A DNA stretch of 64,000 nucleotides from Macrobrachium rosenbergii. Lineage: Eukaryota; Arthropoda; Malacostraca; Decapoda; Palaemonidae. The DNA is taken from contig NC_089768.1 in NCBI RefSeq assembly GCF_040412425.1, forward strand, positions 2,042,501 to 2,106,500, in the 5' to 3' direction. Both the position numbers and the translations under genes were made by a program. Under the pieces are notes generated by a model that did no database searches, had not been told where the DNA came from, and worked only from the letters and a program-made list of their open reading frames with translations. Shown in pieces: positions 29,641 to 43,730 of this stretch (position 1 is the stretch's first letter; each line of letters starts with the position of its first letter).

Positions 29641-30330
29641 TTCCCTTGACTTCTCTTCTTTTCTTCATTCTTTCTTCTCTGTTCATTCCTCCTCCTCCTC
29701 CTCCTCCTCCTCCTCCCTCTTTTGCTTCACCCTTCTCTTTCAGCACTATCACTTATAATTCCTCTTTCCCCTCTTAATTCTCATTCATCTGTTCCTTTCT
29801 CTTGACCTCCCATTCCTTTCTTCTACCCCTTTACTTCATACATTTCCTGTTCATTCTTCATTTCTCTTTCCCATCTTAATCCTCATCTTTCTTCTCCCCT
29901 TTTCTAATTTCCACTTCTCCCCCTCCTTTTCATATTTCCTTTTATTCTGTTTTTTCATTTCCCTCTCTATTTTGTTTCTTTCATTTTCCCTCAGCATCCA
30001 GTTCCTTACTCCTCTTTCTTCCTCTGTCACTTCATTTTTTTCATTCTCTTCCTTCTGTATTCCCTCCCTTTCCCCAGTCTTCCTTACACACTGCACTTTG
30101 TCCTTTTTTTATAATGTCGTTCTTCCTTCATTTCTGTTTTCTTAATCTCATCTTGATATTTCCTCTTTTTTTTCTTCCTCCTTTCCTGACGCTTCCCCGT
30201 TTTCCTCTCCTCCGTTTCTTTCTTGTTCTTCTTTCTCCTAAACTTTTTCTTCTTTGCATTCCTCCAGCTTCTCGAATATCTCTTGCTTCGCTTTTCTTTC
30301 CATCTCATATCGATGTTTCTTCGTAATTCC
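29641..30330. repeat. Polypyrimidine-rich low-complexity tract
   Basis: About 700 bp with strong C+T bias on the plus strand, including (CTC)n at about 29,690-29,716. Frames rich in Lys/Glu/Arg on the reverse strand are by-products of this bias. Confidence 0.8.
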
Positions 30331-30780
30331 TATCTTCGATATTCATCATTCCATTCTTGTTTCTCCTCGAGTTACTTTACTCTGTTCCGTCGCCAATTTT
30401 CCCTAAATGTAAGAGGGAGAGAGAGATCTAGTTGAAAGATGAGGGGATCTAACAGGGATCTGACAACGCTGCGTTTTCTCTACAGCCCCTTGGAACCGCC
30501 ACCTCGAAATGGTTTGACTACAGTATATAACTCTGATGCCAGATAAGGTTTTAATCCTTGCGGGCTGATGCAGTCATGGCAGGAGTTGTCAGATGTTCTG
30601 TGAGTAAGGGTTTCCGGCCGAAAAACCAGCAACCTTCGTTTTTATTGACATTGGTCTATGTTTTGATTCCGTGTCCTCCAAGTGAGTTTGTTCTGCCCTG
30701 AAAGTTAGCCTTGCTGAACACTCAAACAAGTGCGTAACGAGCAAGATAATGGCTTTTATTTTTAACAATTTCTTTTACTT
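30331..30780. other. Unrecognised DNA left of the IS630/mariner-type element
   Basis: No frame or repeat recognised. Confidence 0.4.
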
Positions 30781-33257
30781 CACCTTTTCACACAAGAGAT
30801 CAGACAGATTGCCCAGAGTCGGTGACAATCCACAGATGTTTTTGAAAGTATCATATTGTTTGACACTACTTTATATATGAATGACAAAGAGTCTATCTGA
30901 TTTGACAACCGTTTTGTCAAACTAATTGACAAACCACATTTAAAAGGGACAATGAGACATAATGATTGACAATTTCATATATTTATTTGACAATTAACAA
31001 AAACTCAAAATATTCAAATTTTACATACACAGTTGTAAGGACCGTACAAAAACATATATGGTGTCTATAATTGTATCCATAATTTCTTAGAATGGAAATA
31101 ACGGTTACTTAAGAACGACATAAAAATTACAGTTCTTGAAAAAACAAATGTTGAGGAAGGGATTAAGACACTGTCTGGCAATAACGATGACTAGCCAAAC
31201 ATGAATTAGCAGTTACAGTAGAGACGGCAGCCTCCACTATGTTGTACTGTACTTGTTTTAGCATGAACATCAACTCAGTTGATTAGTATTCAATTGGCAT
31301 TTTATGTTCATACTAAAGTTAATGAATCGTCTGACTAACCAAGTGAAGCTAACTGACAAAGAGCCCAAACTCTTTAACAATCACATTAACAAATAAATGA
31401 AATTTAAATATATACTGTAAATTACCTTACGTATGATTTTTATGTGAAAAATATATAGTTATGTACTAGATTCTGTACTTATCAGATTGCTCCAAAAGTC
31501 ATTTAGACATGTTAAAAGGAAATATTTATTAATTGAGAGGGATATTGTTGCATGTTTATTTGGCAGTTTACAAAATTAAGAATATATTACAAATGCATGA
31601 TTATTTACAAATCATTCAAAATTATCAAAACAAATATATATTTCTTAAATCATTTACAACCTAAAAGAAAATCACTTTATAATTAATTAATGAAATGCAC
31701 ACCTATGCATTATTTTACAAGAGTTCTGAAATGTATCCTGGAAAAGGTTAAGATATATATAAATCCTGTTACTTAATCCCAAATGTCTTCACGTTACAGA
31801 CATCTTCTGAAGTAGGTCTGGCTATGCTGATAATTCGCTGTGCATAAATCAGCATCTATAGTCGGGATGGCATCCATTACCATATGATGTTATCTTGCAG
31901 CACGGGCATCTACCCTATTGACAATCCCATTTATTGCCTTTTGATGTTAGCTTTGAGAACAGAAAAAGAGTTCTCGATAGGATTCAAGAATGGAGAATAC
32001 GCAGGGAGTTTCTTTGTTCCTCGCCCGGCAAAGTCCTGTTCAGTTCCAGCATGGACTGGTGCGTTATCTATTAATACCACAGTAGGATCTGGACCTAATA
32101 CGGCAAAGAGCGAGGACATGAAGTCTTTGAACATGACTTTGTTCACCGACTGAGTATGAATTTCGTAATAAAACAAACCTGCCTGGTTAGAGACAGCAGC
32201 TATTACGGTTACATTATTTCCTCTTTGCCCTGCCACAATCCTTGTAGCACGCTGACCACGTGGAGCTCGACCGTAAGTCCCACAAGTGTATAAATTGTAA
32301 CCTGTCTCGTCCACAAGCTCTGTGCCGATACATACCTTCTACGTATAGATATTGAGCATGAGCTGAACGTGCGTTTTTAACCTCACAGATATTTCGATTT
32401 TCGGCAAAAATCCGAAATAATTTCAAAGTAATTAGTTCTCCATCTTGGAAATGATTGACGAAGTGATGAGTTAAGTTGGGCAAGCGTTGCTGTAGGGGTT
32501 TATAGCCTCAACAAGCATCACTAAAAAGTCTTTAGCTTCATTACGTATCCAAAGAAGCCTGTCGGCCTCCTCTTCTACTCCGTCCTCGTCTTTCTCCTGT
32601 CTCGGTAAACTTGCGAATTATTTCGTAAGCAGTTGTCCTTGAGATTTGCAATTCAGCAGCGGTATCTAAAAAGTCTTCTCCAATCTCATATTGGGCAACA
32701 ATTCATTCACGATCTTCATCCAACACTCTGCGATATCTTCTAGGAGGCATAGTGAGCAATTACTTGAACGATCTATAAGAGTAGTATATTGTATTTTGCA
32801 AGTATACCGTGCTCCTTGGAAAGGACAACCATCGAACAGAAACACCACCAAGAAGCGTCTGGCATGCTAAACTTTTGCCCCTTACCTGTGCTTTTAACGA
32901 GCCTAAATTGCTTTTTTAGTTGTTTGCTATTATAATTGGTCTAGTACGAACAAATTCCTCAAAAATCATAAGTAGGGTAATTAATTTCAATACAACAATT
33001 AATTTTATTAATTGTCAAAGTGAAATGTGATTGTCAAAAAATGTTGGCAAACTGTCAATTCACGTTTGTTGGTTCGTCAAACGATTTGTTAACTGGCAAT
33101 CTGTTTCGTTAGACTGTCATATTTCTGAGGAATGTCAATTAGTTTTGCTACTTCGTACGAAGAATTTTGTTGTATGTCAGTTTAATCTAGGGTCTGTCTA
33201 TTTGTTATGAGCTATGTCAAACCCATATGCAACTCTGAAGTGAAGTGTGAAAAGGTG
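30781..33257 (-). mobile_element. IS630/Tc1-mariner-type DNA transposon, decayed, with motif-rich ends
   Basis: A perfect 13-bp inverted repeat, caccttttcacac at 30,781-30,793 and its complement at 33,245-33,257, brackets a reverse-strand transposase relic. Inside each end are at least six copies of a short motif: TTGACAA-like on the left (about 30,860-30,990) and TGTCAA-like on the right (about 33,013-33,215), that is, mirror-image arrays. Such subterminal repeats are usually transposase-binding sites. No clear TA target duplication is visible, so the exact outer limits remain a proposal. Confidence 0.65.
31931..32750 (-). pseudogene. Transposase of the IS630/Tc1-mariner superfamily, degenerate
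   Basis: The reverse-strand ATG at 32,750 begins MPPRRYRRVLDEDRE, then a stop, then a helix-turn-helix-like stretch ISRTTAYEIIRKF, the N-terminal DNA-binding part. After several frame changes a long open frame (32,314-31,931) carries the catalytic core: VDETGYN (first Asp), VVLIDNAPVH (second Asp) and YSPFLNPIEN (Glu). Thirty residues separate the second Asp from the Glu, shorter than the 34 of Tc1. TYGRAPRGQRA is also typical of the family. The enzyme would cut and paste DNA at TA sites. This copy is dead because of the stop and the frameshifts in its first half. Confidence 0.88.
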
Positions 33258-33356
33258 TACTACTTCTCATTCTTTCTTATTCTATTTAACATTTTTCCAT
33301 TTCCTGTGTACTATTTCTCATTCTTTCTTATTCTATTTAACATTTTTCCATTTCCT
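33255..33356. repeat. 51-bp tandem duplication
   Basis: gtgtactacttctcattctt and the following 31 bases at 33,255-33,305 are repeated at 33,306-33,356 with one visible difference. It overlaps the right end of the transposon inverted repeat by three bases. Confidence 0.95.
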
Positions 33357-35794
33357 GTTTGAAGTTTGTCTTTCGCTCTCTTTTCTTCATAACTTGCTTT
33401 TCACTCATTACTTGCAAGTAGGAAATAGCCACATATGGCATCGTCAATAATTGTGGCCACTGCCAAGCAGACACCTGTCAAACTGGGAACTTAATCAGAG
33501 CCTGCGAACAAATGCGAGTGAAGTGTGCAAACGAAAATCAATATTCTTTCCCTCTGCTGATAACTGAAAGAAACACGCAAGCATAACACTGCCAAAGAGT
33601 GCCGAGTTTTCGTTGACCATGCCACTCAGACAATTATTTGCGTGCATGTGTGTAGAGGCTCGTTTGTTTAATCCTATGTCGATTGGGCTATGATTTCATG
33701 TTTAGACCCTGTGATAACTGGCTGGCTCATGGGCTGCCAGCTGTAGTAGAAGTGAGCATAAGCTTACGTGTAAATTCCAAGCCCACAGGAGTTAAAACTA
33801 CCCGGCATACTTACAATGTCTTTGCACTAACTGCTACATTTCCGTGATCATATTAGACTTACGCAAAAGGGAAAATAAAACCACAAAGGAGATGTGAACA
33901 TTTACTAATAAATCTGTTACAGAGCTACAAATAACTGCATTTTTGAGCTACTATAAAAGCAACCCTTCTATTACAGTCGATTGAAGCTTTATTTTGAGCT
34001 GATTTTTTATTTGTTGTACAATAAACTACTCCCATCTAAAAAAAAAAAGTTTTGATTGCGTAAAAGAGTGCACGTTTTCTCTGTACCAGGAATCCTGCAC
34101 TTTTTTAAATTGTTAGTTTCGTTTCTTTATTCAGGGTACATTCACGGAGGTCTCTTCACTTGGTCTTCAAGACCTAAATTTCATAATTAATCAATCCTTC
34201 ACCAACCCGTTTATCGTAACGTATTTCACCCTTAGAACAGAATTTGCGACCCGTTGAAAGGAATCTCTGGCAAAAGTTCGAAGTCCAGTTTGCAAATTAC
34301 GATGATAAAAGAATGGCAACCATCATTTCTTCTTGATATAGTGATAATAATAATAAGACATAGAGGGAGCAAGAATAAAGTCTGTAGAGAGTGATCTTTC
34401 TCAAACAGTGCGCTGCTTATTTCAAAATTCGTCATAATATACATCGAATAAACAAGTGATAAGTTTAGTTGAGCGCTGTTATTCGTTGTCCCTTAATTGT
34501 CTCTCTCAAGATGAATGCATTTTGTATGAACAGCGTCAATCTAAACATACAAATAAAATTTGGCTTTTCTTGCAGTAACTTTACTGGAACAAAAGTTTAG
34601 TCTGTAACATCCACTTTTCATATTCTTTTTCATATTATTTCAAATTTCCTTCATTTCACACATTTGGGATATTTTCATTTCCTTTGCACACACTTCCAAA
34701 ATGTGGCCCCCCCCCCAAAAAAAATTTTTTTTTTACTTCCTTCAATCATTTTTCTTTACTTTGGATAAAGTTCTCTACTTCCGTGATATTTTCCATTAGC
34801 GGTTTTCCGGCGAAATTACCCTCATGAAAACTATTCAGAGCCACTAAAAACTGGGAAACATGATATCAGTTGTATTAATCCCATTACATTTTAAGCGTTT
34901 AGCACAAATGTGTTAGGATCCACGAAATTACAAAATGAATTTCTTCTCGTCGATGGAGCATAAATATGAGTCTTCATTCTACGTATCTGCAGTAATCAGT
35001 GTTTTTATTTCTCAGCTAATGAATCAATTCTAATTTTGCATAAATCGGAGTTTATGAGTAAAGAACCCTTGTGAGGTAAACTCAACTGCGAGCGAAACCT
35101 AACCATTCAGACCTCACCTTGCAAGGTCAAGAGAAAGTGAGGGCCGAGTAGGTGGATGGTGGGGGTCAGGGGAGGAACTTCTTCAAGAGCACTCCTTTAC
35201 TTTCCTTTATTTATCGCATCTTTAATCCTTCAGTTTACGGATAACCATCTGAAGTCGAGAAAAGCACTGTTGCTACGCACTGGAGCTACTTTTCACAGTC
35301 AAGTTATTTGTTATCGTTAGTGTTTATAAAGCCATTAGCAGCACTCTCTGGTCGGGGAGTTGTTGTAGTCGCGTAATAAAGACTGGATGTAGAGGAGGTC
35401 TGTTGATCAAATCCTTTACTGTACAGTGATCCTTATGACTACAGGCATAAAACTTAATTTCTATGGCTATCACCTAACAAATCTTGTTTTTTTTAGTAAC
35501 ACTGAGTCTATAGCTAAATTCTTTATACTACAATAATGTTTACACTGGCATAACACATGCATTTTTTACACTTTAAACAATGGTTAACAAGGAAATATAT
35601 CTACATTTTCCAGTTAACTTAATAACAGCATATTAATAAATTGTCACTCGCTAACAAGTCAACTGAGGGTCACGGAAATATTCCTTCTAAAAGCGACGCT
35701 TCAGGTTCCCGATCTGTCAGACCAGTGTATACACACTTCCTGCACATAACAGCTTTCACACCTGTCAGATAACTTTTAAATGCAAAGGATTCTC

Positions 35795-35795
<1 letters not shown>
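33357..35795. other. Unrecognised A+T-rich DNA
   Basis: No supported gene, array or element. A short C-run/A-run/T-run junction lies near 34,708-34,733. Confidence 0.45.
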
Positions 35796-35840
<45 letters not shown>

Positions 35841-35841
35841 G
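35796..35841. repeat. (AAT)n microsatellite
   Basis: About 15 AAT units. Confidence 0.97.
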
Positions 35842-36084
35842 TAATATTAAGTATATGGAGACGTCGTCATTGAAAGTTATTTTCAGCAAGAACAATTTTG
35901 CATCAACACATTTCATTTGACCGCGTTTGTATGAAGTTCTTCGCGGATATTCTTTTAATCCCGCACAAAATAATATGAAATGAACAAGTAATGTGTTTCT
36001 CCAGGAAATGGAATAAAACTGGGCATAAAGGCAACGACAAAACAGAATCACATGGCATGTCCACAAACAGTGAAATTAAATTCA

Positions 36085-36163
36085 TTGGGTCTTGGGGATT
36101 GAACCAAGAGAAATGAGTCGACTCTAGGGGACGCCAGTGGTTCAGTGCTTGCTCTTTCATCCA

Positions 36164-36166
<3 letters not shown>
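36085..36166 (-). mobile_element. Possible tRNA-derived SINE head
   Basis: On the reverse strand an A-box-like agcaagcactgaaccactgg is followed about 40 nt later by a B-box-like ggttcaatccc, the spacing of a tRNA promoter. No cloverleaf can be completed, and the body of the SINE is not recognised. It sits directly beside a (CT)n array. Confidence 0.4.

Positions 36167-36233
<67 letters not shown>
36167..36233. repeat. (CT)n microsatellite
   Basis: Uninterrupted CT run. Confidence 0.97.
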
Positions 36234-36239
<6 letters not shown>

Positions 36240-36511
36240 AGCGGACAATTTCTAGCTTCATAGAACAGATATTGTACACTTTAAAAAGGATTGAAAACTT
36301 AGCAAAGCGTTCTAATGAGACATCATCGCAAGTACAGCACCCAGTCATGAGTTTACGCCTGAATTCACGCGTCCGTCTAATATCTAATGGTGAATGTTAC
36401 TGGTGGCAAGAAATAGAGAGGAAAAGAGAATTTCTGAATTGCTTTAAAGGAAAAGGACTTTCAACAAAGTAATGCATGATTTTAAGCTCATCTTAGACTG
36501 TTTTGTGTTTC

Positions 36512-36512
<1 letters not shown>

Positions 36513-36584
<72 letters not shown>
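36513..36584. repeat. (GA)n microsatellite
   Basis: Uninterrupted GA run ending in GTGTG. Confidence 0.97.
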
Positions 36585-36586
<2 letters not shown>

Positions 36587-38272
36587 TGTGCTGCGTATCT
36601 AGAAGAATACGAGATCGAGAAGGTCAGAGGCCACAATGGTTATTGAAGTGACAAAGATGTCCAGCGTTGTAGGAATGATTAGATTAAAACAGCAATTGTT
36701 TACAATCGTAATTAATTGTTAGGAAACAAAAATATCATTTAATATCATCACAGATTACCTATAGCTCGTTATTTCTATTAAATGAAAAATATCTTGGCCT
36801 CATCGCTAGAAACATATTCTTATGGTCTAGTTTTTGTTTATCTATTTGTTTAATTTTTTCTTTTTGTTCAATTATTTAATTGTTTTTCTTTTTGTTTGTT
36901 TGTTTTCCTTTTTCTTTAACAATTTATTTTTTTCCTGTGGTGAATTGGCGGTGTCTGGATTCATACTTCACACAAAGCATTGAGAAATGCCCCAGTGTAT
37001 TTGTCGACCATAATTTGAAAGTCAAAAAATGTCTTTGTGCTGGCAATGAAAAAGCGTAAATACTCGTCTGCACTTGAAGTGGAACAAGTCTGAAACATGG
37101 TCTTTTCAAGCAGTGCATGTTTACCTCAGCGCTAATGGGGCAGTGGAAGTAACTGCCATATATTCATACTTAGCTCTCTTCTCCATATGACTGAAAACCT
37201 TGTATAGCAGCTGTGTGAAGAGGGAGAGAAGGATAGATTTTGACTTGAAATGATACAAAAAGTTAATCGTGTTCTCCTAGGATAACTGCTATACTTAAAA
37301 CGCCTTTGCAACTTTATAAAATTCATTTTTATTAGAATTGCTGTAAAATGCTTTCATAGAGATACACTACTAAATGAATCTGATATCGTGCCCTAATGGT
37401 ACCTTCATGAACTTTTAACATCGTTATTCTCATTATCTGCTGTTCACTTGACTCCAGTGTTCACTTCAGAATTAAGCAGAGAGCGATGAAGACTTTGTCA
37501 CGAGTGAAACGAGGAAACGAAACCAGCGTTAAACTACAATACAAGAACAAATTACTGGCTACCCTCAAATTATCTTTCGGAAAACGTGTTAGCACTTCAC
37601 ATCTGTCCATTTAACACCTGTTGGAAACAGATGTTAAACAGGGCACATGTGCTCAGTTATCTGAAAAACACGTTTTGTTCATGCCCTTACTTTTGTACTT
37701 ATCCGTTTTTGGGGACGATATCTTCTGAACAAACCGAAAACATTTTGAAAAGCCTAGAGAAGACATGGCAATGATAAAAAATAGAATAATCGGGAACCTA
37801 ATATGAATTTCTTTCCTTTCCCATTCCATGAATATCTTGGACCCTGTGAATCGTTTTTTGATTAACATTTTCAAATGCTCTTCACCTTTTCTCATTCACG
37901 TTTCATTATTTCCTAATCAAGCAAACAGTTCTTACAGGGGAACGTTTAAAATAGCATATAAATACGGTTCTTTTACGCATTTATTTGCATTACATGTGCA
38001 AACGATAATTAGCCTACTTTACTCAAACAGCAGGATGTATGATGAAACAGGCACAACACACGCTCACAAACATACCGAATAATGAATGAATATTGAAAAA
38101 ATTGCCAAGAAATACTGGGCGATGATGCTTTGTGCCTCTTTCTGAATTGTTGCAACATAGCGCCTTTCCTTTCCTTCTTCTCGTTGGCTTTCACCTTCTC
38201 TCCTGCATGGAAATGGCCGCAGGAACTAAATGTCGTGGTATCCATTCGACTGTGTGATTTATATATACTGTA
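36585..38272. other. Unrecognised DNA
   Basis: Short frames of about 60-85 codons on both strands without motifs. T-rich stretch at 36,830-36,935. Confidence 0.4.
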
Positions 38273-38630
<358 letters not shown>

Positions 38631-38634
<4 letters not shown>

Positions 38635-39990
38635 TAGTAGTGCGTTGTGAGGACTGTTATGAATATCATTCATGATAGGAAAAAGCGGAACGGAAACTTT
38701 GATGTGTGTAGTTGCTAAATAATTTTAAAAAGCAAATGATAACTCAAGTTCTTTTTATAATCATATGCACGTGAGAGAGAGAGAGAGGGTGTGTGTCTTG
38801 GGTATGAAATTTTCATTTGATTTAGATGTACACAGTACATGACCACGGTGCCAAGTTTTTCTTTTCAAATTTCAGTAAACAATAACGGAATCCTAACATA
38901 AACATCATTGTGCATTAGTGATCGGCCATATTTAGATTTAGTTAATAAAATACAAATAGTGGAGTTTATAATTTGTATCCATATAAGGACACGAATAGAG
39001 ATTCCGATACACGCATACATCTGTGAAAGTATATAATGCTTGTATGTGTGCCACTACAGTCACGACTTCGCTGAAAGGAAAGCGAATTGATTGAGTGCTG
39101 TGTTGTGTCAGCCGGGGAGAAAGAGCGCAGAAGATAGCCGTGAGTATTATGAACAGTGAACTTGATAGAGAAATAAGAGTTGTGCCCAGGGAGAAATTAT
39201 GACTGAAAGGATTAAACATGGAGCAGTCGAGGACTGATGGCAGTTCGGAACGCCGGCCATGAACAGTGTTAATGGAGAGAGGCGAATAACGGAGAGGCAT
39301 AAAAGATAATTGTGATTTGATCGTGAAAGAGGACATTAGGGCAAAATAATAGGGTATTATCTTTTAGTACAATTGCAAGATAAAAGCGAGGCATGTTTTT
39401 AAAAAATACAGAGGAAGACAAGAAAAAAATGACGAAGGAAGTGAAGGAAATGAGATAAGGTCAGATGAAATTTACGTGGAGAAAGATAAGTATGAGTTTT
39501 AGCTAAGAGCAAATGAGGAAAATGAATTCAGAGAGAAATGTTAATGAGCAAATAGATCCTAGTATAAATATTCATAAATGAAATTTAAATAAAGGTGTAG
39601 AAGGAAAAAATCTGTCCGAATAGAGTACAGACTCTTTTCACTGTAGTGGCTGTGTTTCAGGTTGGTTCAGTATATCTTATGGACTAAAATCAGTACAAAA
39701 TGATGTATGAAAAGTTAGTAGGAAGCAGAAAATTGTTCAGAATACAAAAGCACAGGGGAATGGTGGTTGTACTGGTGTTATGAGTAAGAGGAATTACTTG
39801 GCTGACTTGAGTGGGTGAGGTATTTCTTAGGAAGGAAAGCTCCAAATATATGGCCGAGAGCAATAAATACTCATCTCATAAGGAAAAAGTGACAGAGAGG
39901 CATTAAATTTGTAAATAAAAATGTTTATTTGAGTAAATGGCAGAGATGGCAGCTGGTTGATATGGAGAGAGCAGTGAGGACCTAAATATA
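38631..39990. other. Mostly unrecognised DNA; right part may be decayed LINE
   Basis: A reverse frame at 39,336-38,938 has no motif. From about 39,600 the sequence has the G/A-rich texture of the adjacent LINE fragment, but no motif can be placed. Confidence 0.35.
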
Positions 39991-40320
39991 AATGAGTTTG
40001 TGTTAAGTCTTTGCAATAAAACAGTTGGGCAAGAATTTTGGAAACATAAATTTTATGATAACAGTAATTTAAGCACATTGCGGAAGTGCTGAGGAGCTGT
40101 TTTTTGAAAGTTCATGGTAAAAGTGAAACTAATGTACGAATATGTAAATGGCTGTGCTTTAGCTGATGTAAAGATAGGCCTCAGACAAGAGCATGATATG
40201 TATATGTGGCTGTTTGTCATTTATACAGACGGACTGATGAGCAGAGTTGAAGGCAAAAGAAAGAGGAGGAGTTTATTGGACACTGTAGGAATTTATGAAA
40301 AGGTGTCGCAAACACACGCC
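39990..40320 (+). pseudogene. LINE reverse transcriptase fragment
   Basis: A frame beginning about 40,114 reads YVNGCALADVKIGLRQ, then WLFVIYTDGLMSRVEG. This fits the LINE RT palm pattern (R)VNG..S..F.V..GVRQG..MSPWLFN.YMDG, with the QG and SP residues lost. It has no flanking EN or 3' tail and is clearly dead. Probably the same general family as the LINE pieces at 43.7-52.9 kb and 59.6 kb. Jockey/CR1-like versus RTE-like cannot be decided from this length. Confidence 0.7.
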
Positions 40321-41271
40321 TTCCGCGCGAATGCTTGAGTGCAGACACACAAACATACAGTTTTTATTTGCATTGCATGAACGAGTGGTTTTATAGTTCC
40401 CAATTTACTAGGCAAATAGGTAAACAGAACTTTAATAAGATTCGGAATGACACTAAATAAAGTCTTTAATGAATACCTCAGCCCACTTCAACTAAAATCT
40501 CAGCCCACTTCAACAAAAATCTATCTAAAACTTATTGCTTATGGTAAAAAGAAATCTTTTTTTCAAAATAAAAATCTTTTAGCTTTGATTTGACGGCATT
40601 TGCGATTGTTTTAGCAGCAGTCAAAACATTTTACCGTGATAAAAGTCTTATCCCTTTTCTTTTTCAGTTTTTCTCTACAAATGATGTAAAACACCGCAAA
40701 GGAATTTAGACTACGCTAATGCTTCCCGGTCATTTAGCATTTTCTTTCAATTTTGTGCGCGCGTGTGTGTGTGAGAGAGAGAGAGAACTCATATCTTCAA
40801 TATTTAAACCTCCTGAAAAAAAAGGCCTTATTTAAGAGCCTGGTGCTTGAAATCCCGCTGAAATCTTCAAAGAATCAAGTACATCAGAGTAATGGCTCTA
40901 CTGAAGGTAATTTCCAGGGAAGTGACGACTGATTGTTTTCGTAGCGATGGACCCGGCATTGTAAATTGTGATGAATTAAAATATATTTTACTAAATATCC
41001 GATTATCTACTGCGTACAAAGGCTCCCATATTCATCGATAAATCAGTAGTATGCTTTATTTGAATGACTGTGTAAGTACACAGCATACATATACACACAC
41101 ATGTACATACACACACATATATATATGCATATATTATAACAAAACTTGATTCACTGAATTTATACTTACCTGACAGATAGGTGAAAGGAAACTGATAAAG
41201 GCAAACGAGAAAATGTAATGAATTAAACAGAAATCATATCCTCAGCAATAATCACAGTAATGAATAGAGAC

Positions 41272-41272
<1 letters not shown>
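40321..41272. other. Unrecognised DNA
   Basis: A short direct repeat (ctcagcccacttcaac at about 40,478 and 40,500) and a small (GT)n(GA)n at 40,758-40,786. Nothing else. Confidence 0.4.

Positions 41273-41330
<58 letters not shown>
41273..41330. repeat. (AAT)n microsatellite
   Basis: About 19 AAT units. Confidence 0.97.
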
Positions 41331-41331
<1 letters not shown>

Positions 41332-41772
41332 GGCCTTTAATTTCATAACCAATGAACAGAGAAGCGAGCAGAGCTGTCAAACGAAGCCGATAGAAAGTGA
41401 ACTCATGCATGTACTGTACAGTATGGTCAAGTCCCGATGAAGATTCGGCGCCTAAAACAAGCCACCCGGCGTTCAGATCACTTGATCAATCAGGGGGAAT
41501 ATTCTCATTGTTCAAATAGTTTATGAAGAGTCGAACTGTCTTGCCATCAGTTATCGTAAAGTAGACAACAGATTAAAAAAAAAAAAAACGAAGAATGCAA
41601 CGCGCTGGGAAGTCAAAATATTTGTTCATCGATATTTCCAGTAAATTATTAAAATGCAATCACCTTACCTTCATGAAAACAAAATTGCATCATATAAAAC
41701 CCGAGAAATTGATGAACTCACAAAAAATTAATAATCCCTCAACGAGGAAAGCATATTTCAGGTGCAATATTA
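41331..41772. other. Unrecognised DNA
   Basis: No gene, element or repeat seen except an A-run at 41,575-41,588. Confidence 0.4.
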
Positions 41773-42101
<329 letters not shown>

Positions 42102-42104
<3 letters not shown>

Positions 42105-43730
42105 CCCTTTATCTTTCTATATTTATACACTGTTAATATATTAGTGGAACTTGCATCTAATATCATGAGGTAAAGGCATAATATACAGTCTACGGAAGAA
42201 CAATACTTCGTATGTGCACCATGACTCATTTGGTCAGACTTTGTTCTAACATCCAAAGAGAGTGAGAATCAGTGTTCACTATCTTGTAAAAGATATGTTC
42301 TTTTTTTGCAAGAGTTTTCAAAGTCTTCATTAAAGTGACATAGGCTTATTACGTTCACTTATACCACTACAGGAGCACCTGTTGTATTTTCTTTTCCATA
42401 ACTGAAACAAATTTCAAGATCAATGAAGAAGTCGTTATGCATTACATTGTCTTCTCACTCTCGCTTATTCCTTTTAGAAATGTTTTTCGTCAACACCAAT
42501 ACTTGACTTTTAATATTCCTCTCATAGTTTTCCACTTCACTTTCGAGCTCATTTCACCAAAAGCGTCACTGAATTGAAAACTGCAGGTGACATGCGATCT
42601 TGTCAAACGCAACAACTGCAACAACACTCAGCAAGTTTTGGCACGTCCCGTTCTTTCAGTGTTCTGGCAAACTCTCACACATCCTTACGAGTATCTCTGC
42701 AGGCACTGTAAGTTCAGCAGTGAGGCCACAGTCACTTAGTTCTTTCATTTGTCACTTTTCATTTCTAATATATTTCTACTTCACACAATACCAGAGAGAA
42801 GACTCTGTGCCAACGGTTGGCGACCCCTCCTGCTTTGATGTAGACATACCGCCCCTCAATCGGCTGCGGACACTCAATGTGGACGCGTTCTCTGCAAATA
42901 TAAACAACATGATATTAAGTACAAGAATCAAGTCTGGTCTTTGGAAATGATGATAAGATTTTATATATGAGCAAAAACTACAGCTATGACTTTAATGGGG
43001 GTGGGGGAGAATGTTTACGACTAAAGATACTTGTAAAATAATAAACTGGAATGTGAAGCAGACATCCACCTAACAATTTATAGATCATGTATGAATACGA
43101 AACCGTAAATACACTATGATTACATTGAGGAATTCAGTGTAACAGAAAATGCTATGATGAAGGATAAGGATCTATTCTAGCTCTTAACATTCATAAATCT
43201 GCCGGATTCAGGTACAAGTGACAGGAGAGAAAATAGACGCATGCGAACCATCGTCACATCTGTTGAAAGATATCCTTTGAATTTTTAAATATATATCTCT
43301 GCCAAAAGAGGTGATATTACACCCTGACGATGTTAGGATGGGTCTATACAAATCTAGGAAAATTTATATCAGTTCGACAGATATGTGTATGTTTGGAATG
43401 AAGTAGATTTTATCCTTTTCCATTGTGTGGTTTCTTGTGGCAATCTCACTCTAAGTAACATGCGCAGGGTGCGAGTTCTATCGTGGAAAGGCAAAAGAGT
43501 TCCTAGTAAATGGTTGTGGACCCCCTGGTCGCAGGGAATTCCTTGTACATGGCAGATGAGCCCCTTCACATGAGGCCAATGACCACTGTATCTTCCCTCC
43601 TGTCGAATGCCTGAAAAATAATATTCCTCTTCCAACAATGCATGGTGAGAAAATCAAGAGGGACATAGATTTGCAGTCCATTATCCGTTACTTTTGATAC
43701 AGATAACAGAAAAAATTAGATACTGGTTCT
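42102..43730. other. Unrecognised DNA
   Basis: A forward frame of 116 codons (42,600-42,950) and overlapping frames at 43,369-43,690 show no known domain. The region 43,440-43,680 is more G+C-rich and may be an element leftover. Confidence 0.35.

Noticed and set aside
29851..30326. Lys/Glu/Arg-rich reverse-strand and Phe/Leu/Ser-rich forward-strand frames
   Set aside because: Direct result of the C/T-biased tract; no ordinary codon mix or domain.
42600..42950. 116-codon forward frame
   Set aside because: No recognisable domain, no splice sites checked as convincing, and surroundings are repeat-derived.
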